Below, one piece after another: positions 56,965-64,000 of a stretch of DNA of 64,000 nucleotides. The stretch is from Branchiostoma floridae (taxonomy: Eukaryota > Chordata > Leptocardii > Amphioxiformes > Branchiostomatidae), in the NCBI RefSeq assembly GCF_000003815.2, contig NC_049987.1, positions 1,537,299-1,601,298 on the forward strand. The letters are read 5' to 3'. The translations under genes and the position numbers were made by a program. Below the pieces are notes generated by a model. That model was given only the letters and a program-made list of their open reading frames with translations. It ran no database searches and had not been told where the DNA came from. Numbering within the stretch: position 1 is the first letter of the stretch; each line of letters starts with the position of its first letter.

Positions 56965-57932
56965 CCCTCAAACACCCGAGTGGGGTCCATTTGGACCCCA
57001 GGCGTAAATTTTGCAGTGCCATTTGAACATTTCTGATCTAAAGAAAAATTCCTTCCGTGACTTTGTCAGCCAATACCTTCGATATCCTCACCTAAGTTTT
57101 TATGAAGATTGTTACAATACTGTGGAAGCTATAAAGAAAGTCCATGATCAGTCCGTCTGGGGTCCAAACAGACCCCAGCAAAAAAGTGCAGCTTTTGAAA
57201 CTAACTTTTGAGTCTAACTCCCTAACTACTTATCGTATCACCACCAAACTTTCAGAGGATACTAAACATGTAAAACTAAATCCTCATAAAAACTTCTGTG
57301 TCATCACCATATAATATGACGACATAATGACGTCATTTAGCTAATAAAGGCGGCCATCTTGGATTTTGACGAATGACGTCATGAAATGAGCATAAATTAT
57401 AAATTTTGAATCATGAAAATAGCATTAGATTTTATAGAATTTTATTGTTGTAAGAAAACAAGCATGGTTTACCAAGAAAAACTTGTTTAGATCGAAATTG
57501 GCAAATTTTCGCAAAAACATGCCTTTCAGAATTCCGTTGCCATGGCAACCCCAAATAATGATAAATTTACTAAATTGACCAAAAATTTTGCTAACAATAT
57601 TTTGTGATATATTACCAAGTTTCGTAGCTTTAGTACTAGCCGTTCATGAGTTATGCGACATAAAGGTTGCTGAGGGCCTCAAAATTCCCTTCTCTGGTCA
57701 GAATAGGTTTAGTGCAAAACATGGTCCTTCTGATCTTTTGCATAATTATGATAATGAGGTGGAATTAGCAACATCTTAACTAGTCAAAATATTTCTCTTA
57801 CATTGACGAAGCAATGTATGTACAATGATCACCGATAGAAATTGGAACTGAGATTTTATGAACAAAACATTTTGGGGTCCGTTTGGACCCCACTCGGTCA
57901 TTTTAGTCGCAAAAAAAGGTCGGGTGCTTGAG
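56965..57932. mobile_element. TTAA-flanked non-autonomous DNA element, 968 bp (copy B)
   Basis: It starts CCCTCAAACACCCGA directly after the TTAA that ends the previous element and finishes TCGGGTGCTTGAG before TTAT (a likely mutated TTAA). It has three TGGGGTCC-loop-GGACCCCA type hairpins at 56981-57000, 57158-57177 and 57873-57892, two TGACGTCA palindromes and TTGCCATGGCAAC. It is homologous along its length to copy A at 19419-20295. No coding capacity was recognised. Confidence 0.85.
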
Positions 57933-57999
57933 TTATCGTATGATGAAGGCATGAGGTCGTGGGACTTGTAGTTATTTATTTATATATTGAATAGTGGTA

Positions 58000-58220
58000 T
58001 TGAGTGACTTGTCGTTGAATCGAATTCTTATACTGCTCGCAGTAGGACTGGATACCATATAGGATTGGATAACGTACAGAGTGTTTCGAAACGTGATGTA
58101 GTCCAAAGTTGCTTGTGGTCGGAAGGATGGTTTGCGTTTGAAATCATACCTTTAAAGCCTTAGTCATCATCGCGGTGTTTTGACCGATGAAATTTTCTGT
58201 ACTGAGTTTTCTGTAATGTA
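58000..58220 (+). repeat. Dispersed repeat, copy 2
   Basis: Partner of 50800-51010. Blocks GTGATGTAGTCCAAAGTTGC and TTTTCTGTACTGAGTTTT are shared in order. Confidence 0.5.
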
Positions 58221-58381
58221 CATGCATGTTTCTACGTGACATAGAAATCGATAGATAGATATATATTGGCCAAGATCATGTGAGCCAACCCAAGGGAGGA
58301 TAGACCGGAGAGAGTCAGAGCGACTGTGGCATTGATTTTCTTGCCATCTTGAGTACTAGTATTTTGCAACAGTTCATATAG

Positions 58382-58580
58382 GAGGGCATTCTCCTACGCA
58401 GATTCGAACCCGCGCCCCGAACCAAAAAGAGTTTTCGACGCGGTGAAACAACCGAAGGGGCGATTAGAACAGAAAGAAACAATATGCCGCCACCCGGGAT
58501 CGAACCCAGCGGATTCATCTCTATTGTAGGAGAATGAAACAAGAAGGCGGCTATTAGGACAGAAGTTTGCTTTATATGGG
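58382..58580 (-). repeat. Tandem tRNA-like units with B boxes
   Basis: On the minus strand two units of about 90-96 bp follow one another. One reads TTCTGTCCTAATAGCCGCC then TTGTTTCA and ends in CTGGGTTCGATCCCGGG, a T-arm with five pairs. The other reads TTCTGTTCTAATCGCCCC then TTGTTTCA and ends in GCGGGTTCGAATCTGCG. GGTTCGAnnCC is the RNA polymerase III B box. The first unit could close an acceptor stem GCCGCC/GGCGGC, but D and anticodon arms are not canonical. tRNA-derived SINE or tRNA pseudogenes are likeliest. Confidence 0.5.
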
Positions 58581-59490
58581 AGAGACCATGGGACAATGGA
58601 ATGTTGCTTCAACCTGACGACCTGCCCTTACCTCTCCCCCTCCCCCTTTCAGCTATAATATCAAACAATCCCTGAGCCACTACAAGATCGGTTGACAGTT
58701 ATACATGTTAGAGGAGCCCTGGTAATTTCTCCCAGCAGAAGTATCGGTCAGGGTTTCGGTGTACCTGCTGTCGGAATCTCTGGATTAAAGCAAAACAAGT
58801 TACCACGGTTTCCTCAGACATATTGAATCCTGAAGTTGACCTCTCTTCGACATACGCTTTTCTTAACAAATGTTCCTTTATTCAGACATATGTACCATTG
58901 TCCTTTTTGCCTTTAAATTCTTTGCAATTATTTAGTACTAGTTCTTGTGGTCTTCGATGTTGGCATTTTAATTTGGAGCCCAAAAAATGGAGCCGAAACC
59001 TGTGCGTCTACAGCAATTGCGAGCGAGCGTTTCAAAATCGCAGGACACATTTATTTATTGTCAGATGTGGGAAGTATTTGCGTAAAGAGCAGGGGACTGG
59101 AGACACCGGGAATACAAACGCTTGTCCTGCAGTTTGGAATCCCTTGAAACAACAAACGATGCTTTAGCGGCGAAAGAACAGTTCTGGACAGTTCTAATGC
59201 TTTTACGCTTGATTGTGAATGACAGAAAGGTAACACTATATATGAAGGACCATAAAGGGCAGCAAGCCTGTTTCGATTACTTTCATATATGATCGTTCTG
59301 TATTAATCTCTGTCGTACTTATAAATCACAATGCACAAACTATAATTATATACCAGACTAATACAATGGTCTACACGATGGCCTAATTACGGTTACAATT
59401 ACAGAAATACAAGGTTATACTACAGTTCTACAGTTACTACCTGAAGTCAGTGATGGTTCTGAATAACTTCTATTACTTCCCGCACATGGC

Positions 59491-60162
59491 ATGTCATGTG
59501 ACTATCGTCTATATTTGTTGCGATCCTTACATAAAATATCCACATCTGGTTTCCATACAGTGAATCGTCTATCCTACAGAGCCTTGGCTATTACACAAGA
59601 ACCTTTAGTACACTTGACTTCTAAGTGGTGTGACAAAGTCTTGTCAGCTATATTTTTTATGGAAGTGAAATTGACCGGATTCAGAACCACATGGTTTATA
59701 ACGCAAATCAAACCTGTTCTTTATCCCGCTGCTTCAAGCAAAACAAGGCTGTGTCAGCTCATCCGCAAAGCAGTGTTTATTTTCATCTCATCAATCTTGG
59801 AGGCCCCTCGGTCGTTCCCTTATTCAATCACCGTACTTAAAACAGACGGAGGCGTGTTTTTCACTCGACAAGCGAACGTTCTTGATTGGTGTGGCAGTCC
59901 CGCAGACGGTGTCATCTTCTCAAATCAAAAGACGCTCTACTTACTTGTCCAGGCCAGGGAAACGATTACGGTGATTTGTAGAGTAGAATTAATATTAAGC
60001 AACGCCAACGCACAGATACTTCGTCAGCACATTATACCCGCATCAGCCCTTATCTTTCTCGATGAAGGCAGTTGCTGTGGACGAAGTGTTCCAAGAATGC
60101 GGTATTCGGAGCAGGGCGGCGCAAACTCCCTTGGCCGGCTGGGTCCGATTTACGGGACATGA
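59491..60162 (+). other. Long open frame without recognised product
   Basis: An ATG frame is open for 223 codons, long for this base composition, with YRLYLLRSLHKIS near the start and RETITVICRVELILSN later. There is no signal peptide, repeat or known motif, and a second frame is also open near 60062-60280. It may be chance or an old coding fragment. Confidence 0.2.
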
Positions 60163-60508
60163 AGCTCTAGGCCCTGAGCCCCGGGGTCTGCCCATAGCGA
60201 TATGCATATATATATGCGAGCATAAAAATGGAAGTCTGCTACCAGAGGAAGTTCATTCGACTCTTGGGGGAAATTCTTGAAAGTGAGATTTACAGAACAC
60301 ATCTCTAAGATTTGCCTTATCCAGGCTAGCGAAGTCCGGACTACTGAGCAGTATCAAAACATTGAGAAAAGAAATGCAACTTGCAGGGCTGATGCAGCCT
60401 GGACCAGCGGCAGTCAAACAGGGGAAAGGTACTCCAAAGGACATTGGCGAATGTGGCTGTAGGTAAGTTTTCTAGCCCGATTTCATCCTACTGCATTATG
60501 CTCTAGTA

Positions 60509-60992
60509 CAGTCAAACCTGTATTAGCGGCCACCTTTGCATAGCGACCACCTGGCCATAGTGGCCACTTTTTGTCGATCCCTTGGATTTGTAATGATTAA
60601 GAAATAGGCTTAGCGGCCACCTGTCCAACGCGGCCACGGCCACACGATTTCCGGTCCCGTAGATACAGAAACACTGCCTATTGCGACCAAACGACGGCCT
60701 TATATCACCCTGCACTCAGTTTAAAATTGTAGCTTGCGAGGATTCCAGTTCCCGACAGTGTCATTTTGGCGGTAGCGGAAGGTATGCATGCCTTGAGCGT
60801 TAAAGCGCAAGTCGTTAGCGGCGAATTTACCGATCGAGACAATGTTACTTGGTGATAAAGATTAGTGGAAACTGAAATCATGTGTAACTTGCTCGTGGTC
60901 AACTGATCAACATTTTCTCTATTGCGACCCCCTGCCTATAGTGGCCATTTTTCTCCAGTCCCTTGAGTGGCCGCTATAGACAGGTTTAACTG
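60509..60992. mobile_element. TA-flanked MITE, 484 bp (Tc1/mariner or pogo type)
   Basis: The termini are CAGTCAAACCTGTATTAGCG and, reverse-complemented, CAGTTAAACCTGTCTATAGC. They match over about 26 bp with few differences and are flanked by TA on each side (60507-60508 and 60993-60994). Inner blocks GCGACCACCTGGCCATAGTG (left) and GCGACCCCCTGCCTATAGTG (right) are in direct, not inverted, orientation. TA duplication and CAGT ends fit Tc1/mariner, especially pogo/Tigger-like elements. It has no transposase. Confidence 0.85.
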
Positions 60993-61457
60993 TATTTTGT
61001 AAAATGGTAGGCGTACCATCGTAACCTCGCCGCTTTCTCTATGGTCTTAGGAATGTTGAAAATCGGGACAAACTTTGTATTTTGGAGCTCTGTCATTCTA
61101 TATCGTTTTGTTTTATTATGTCGTATGTGATTTTTCCTTCATGCAGTCCTGTCTTTTGCTGACAATTTACGTTTTATTCTCGTCTCCTTGGTTCTGTCGT
61201 ATTTGTCGTGGTCTACTTCTATTGCGGGACGGGACGTAAACAATGGGCGCGCGACGAATTTTTATGATTTTTAAACCGTCATAACTCACGATTGCGAAAT
61301 TTAAACCATATTTTACGTAGATATTTTTATTGCTTCAAAAATGTACCTTAAACATGGCCAACATGTCAATTTGAGACTTACGAAGTGGTGTGGGCCTCCC
61401 TACTTCTATTAATAGAATTGGAAACCTTCCCCCCGTTGTACTTCGGTTGATCTTTAA

Positions 61458-61877
61458 CATTCCGTTTATTGTGTGTTTCTACCCATCATTCCATGCAACT
61501 TGGTGGTTTCTTATGATCTTTCCAGCGTTTCTGCGACCGACCTAGAGGCCTATATAGTGTTTGTTATCGTGTCAGTTTGGCCACCATCGTATATCGCCTC
61601 GGTTATATATTTCGTCTTACGCGGCCAGGTTCTCGAATCATGGTGCAACACGGTTCTAGAACTCTACTTTACTCTAGTTTGTTTTTCTGCGTCGCTGTGG
61701 AATGCGATGGGTGTTGTTTTGGCGGTGGGGAAAAAGTTAAGAGTGGATGTTGTTAATCAAGGAAGGCATCTAGGTCAACAAACGACATATCTGGGTCAAC
61801 AATGCTGTAATGCTGACTCAGAAAAGGTAGCACATGTGATCGCTGAGTCACGTCATCCATCTTCTGTCTTTATGTAA
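61458..61877 (+). pseudogene. Hydrophobic ORF, possible 7TM receptor remnant
   Basis: The frame is open for about 139 codons from 61458. It has two hydrophobic segments, YIVFVIVSVWPPSYIASVIY and LELYFTLVCFSASLWNAMGV, followed by the basic stretch VGKKLR. The order VWPP in the first and a following loop then SLWNAM with a basic end vaguely resembles helices 6 and 7 of class A receptors (CWxP and NPxxY). Neither motif is exact and no ATG starts it, so a receptor remnant is only a guess. Confidence 0.25.
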
Positions 61878-62764
61878 AATAGAAAGGTGAATCCCGCAGA
61901 TGGTTGGTTAGCGGTGGACCCTTTGCCCAATCATCGGCGGGTAAACTTGTGTCATTCCTACGTCACCTCATCTTCCCCCATCTCTGTCCCGTCAGATAGA
62001 CCGGTGCGGTGACAATAGATGGTTGTGCTGGAACGGGCTCCCGGAGAAGCGGGCCTCTGCTGGGGCTCCCGTCCTGCCATTGTGCACGGTAAGGCGCGGC
62101 GAGATGGACACACACTGGGACACGCAACGCTAGGAAGCTAGCGGGTCTGGCAAGACATCGGGGACTTGGGCAGTCAGGCTTGTAACGTAGATGGACATTG
62201 GCGGTTCGACTGAGTGTGTAACACGTCTCAAGGTATGTTCTGATTTTTAATAATTTTGTACATGTAAGTTGTAAATTATGTTTATATTCTACACGCGGAG
62301 ACTGTAGTGTAGCCGTACGGCGCAAGGGGATGTTGACTAAATTTTCCTGTTACGATCTGAAGATAAGTGTCAGTGCGATTAAGAATTACGGGTCCTATTT
62401 ATTCGTTTACGGACGAAGTGGTTCAGAACAAAGACGGTTGATAAAACTGGACAGTATTATAACTTGTTTACTACCCATTTTTGCATCATTATGACTACTC
62501 AAGCCTTAATCTGTCGACCGAGTAGGAAACAGAGGAAGTCTGTAGAATTGCAGAACTTTTTTCGTGTTTCGTTGTAGTGTTTCGTCAGATAGAAGTATTT
62601 TTTCTATGCTCCGTGCCAGTGATAAACCCAATTAAACATACCCCGTAAATAGTTCCGTGGATGAAATGGGAAAGGGGTTGAAGCACTGGGATGGAATTGT
62701 CGAGGCCCTTTGCGTTGTCGGCGCCCAGCTGCAGGGAGCGACCTTGTTATAATCAAACCCGTTA

Positions 62765-62915
62765 ACCACCCGTGTGTGCTCATCTGCCTAGGCGGACGGG
62801 AACCGCTCCTAGCACCGCAGAGGTATCGGGGTCCTCCCGATGGTATGTTTACCAGACTATCTAGACCATGGTAGTAGGTAGTTTACCAGGATACCCAGAC
62901 CATAGTAGGTAATTA
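62765..62915 (+). repeat. Dispersed repeat, copy 2
   Basis: Partner of 54590-54740. It also contains an internal duplication: TTTACCAG and AGACCATGGTAGTAGGTA are echoed by TTTACCAG and AGACCATAGTAGGTA about 35 bp on. Confidence 0.6.
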
Positions 62916-64000
62916 GCGACTCAAAGGTTTTCATGGGAGTTAAAGGATTTATTTTGTTGTCGGTGGTGATAAACGCGCTTGAAATGCAGACTTTCAGTAT
63001 ACTATCAGAATGTAGTTGGTCTTAACTTATCTATCGTTAAGCTACTTGGCTTTGTGTTTGTAGGCTCCAATTAATTTATTTTATTTTACTTTCTTTTGAG
63101 AGTTTGAGGATTCAATTTCTTGTTTATTGCGTGATGTGATAATAATGATTTGTTGTTGTAATTGAATCAAATCTTATGTTTTCCCTGTTTTTTTGTACCG
63201 ATATTCTTGGTGTTCTTGATTAATTGTCTGTTTCACAACATTTATTTGTGCTCATTTAATTCAAATGGATAGTATTACGTTTTTGCAAGCGCGTTATGTT
63301 GGCGTTTTGTGTTGTCGTAACAGAATACTGACGCGTAGTTTTAGTCTACCTTAACTTGTCATATGTCCCCTTTTGCAATTGTGCCCACGTAGCAGTTATT
63401 CCTATAGTTAAGTGTTGATTTGTGTGTCCAGTAAATATTGCATCGACCGTGGTTCATAATTTGTGCCAACTAGCTTTGTGAATTGCACGCTTGGGTGATA
63501 GCGTACGCCGTTACCCGAGCGAGTCCTTCAGTTGTAATTCTGTAGCCGGAACAACATCACTGAAGATCTTCTGAAGAATTGATTATCAATGAGATAGTGA
63601 AATTTTGAGTTGATCCTCGGCTGTTTACTACACCTGTTATTTTCCGTGAGAGGACGTCGAAATTTCTGTAATTTAGAAATATCTACTTGACGTCATGTTC
63701 CACCGCGATTTTTCGGCCTTACTAATGATATTTGATATTCTCTTCGTCATGACATGTCTGTCCAGATTGAATTTTCCAGTAACGACCAGATCTTTTTTTC
63801 CTTATACAGCTCAGGACCCAGCAACCACTATTTCCTATTCCCCAATCAATTTCTTCCAATATAGCAAATGACAAAGTACTCTGAATTTACTTTTAATGAA
63901 TATATAAAGATAAAAGGTAAACAAAGTTGTTTCTTCTTGAAATAGTTGAACTATAATTTCCAACACAAAAATTTGACTCACCCAAATTGTCGACTGAACA
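62916..64000. other. No recognised gene
   Basis: AT-rich sequence with no supported exon, RNA gene or bounded repeat. Confidence 0.45.

Noticed and set aside
58497-58570. Functional tRNA gene
   Set aside because: The T-arm is good but the D-arm and anticodon arm do not form canonical stems.

Overview
This is animal genomic DNA. Coding sequence occurs as short phase-matched exons with GT/AG splice sites, and non-LTR retrotransposons, DNA transposons and dispersed repeats are dense. There are no operons or prokaryotic signals. The mix (CR1-like and L1/Tx1-like LINEs with much intergenic repeat, an LRP-type YWTD beta-propeller gene, and many TGACGTCA-rich TTAA-flanked elements) suggests an invertebrate chordate such as a lancelet. 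That assignment is inference. One run of 100 Ns (20573-20672) is an assembly gap.

Layout. 1-2.5 kb: nothing recognised. 2.5-6.6 kb: unidentified exon-like segments on the minus strand, with a LINE reverse-transcriptase scrap at about 4.0-4.4 kb. 7.8-8.6 kb and 14.7-15.5 kb: two decayed copies of one unidentified gene. The first abuts a 30-bp minisatellite of about 32 units (8.68-9.64 kb). 11.8-12.3 kb: 3' end of a LINE. 16.6-22.8 kb: an L1/Tx1-type LINE on the minus strand, broken by a TTAA-targeted DNA element, the assembly gap, a roughly 148-bp tandem array and an internal 86-bp duplication. 23.1-27.9 kb: a nearly complete CR1-like LINE on the minus strand with ORF1 and ORF2 (two frameshifts). 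28.8-31.8 kb: two unidentified minus-strand genes, the second frameshifted. 32.2-34.4 kb: nested remains of LINEs and a gag gene. 36.0-36.8 kb: a decayed SGNH-hydrolase-like ORF. 36.86-37.26 kb: a 400-bp hAT-type MITE with perfect 8-bp target duplications. 37.8-39.8 kb: a cluster of palindromic foldback-like repeats.

43.5-49.2 kb holds the best host gene: six minus-strand exons whose splice phases join perfectly into the end of an LDL-receptor/LRP-type propeller. One exon carries an in-frame TAG. 46.6-47.6 kb: a truncated LINE inside that gene's intron. 49.7-50.6 kb: a short motif recurs six times. 51.6-51.8 kb: a histone H2B pseudogene. 54.1-54.4 kb: an unidentified open frame. 56.0-57.9 kb: two adjacent TTAA-flanked elements, one related to the element at 19.4 kb. 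58.4 kb: a tandem tRNA-like sequence. 60.5-61.0 kb: a TA-flanked MITE. 61.5-61.9 kb: a hydrophobic ORF. The remainder is AT-rich sequence with dispersed repeats.

Most of the window's biology is mobile-element biology. The points most worth following are a hairpin conserved with base-pair covariation in the TTAA elements, a hairpin architecture shared by three LINE 3' ends, the palindrome-based foldback family, and the stop codon in an otherwise well-formed YWTD exon.
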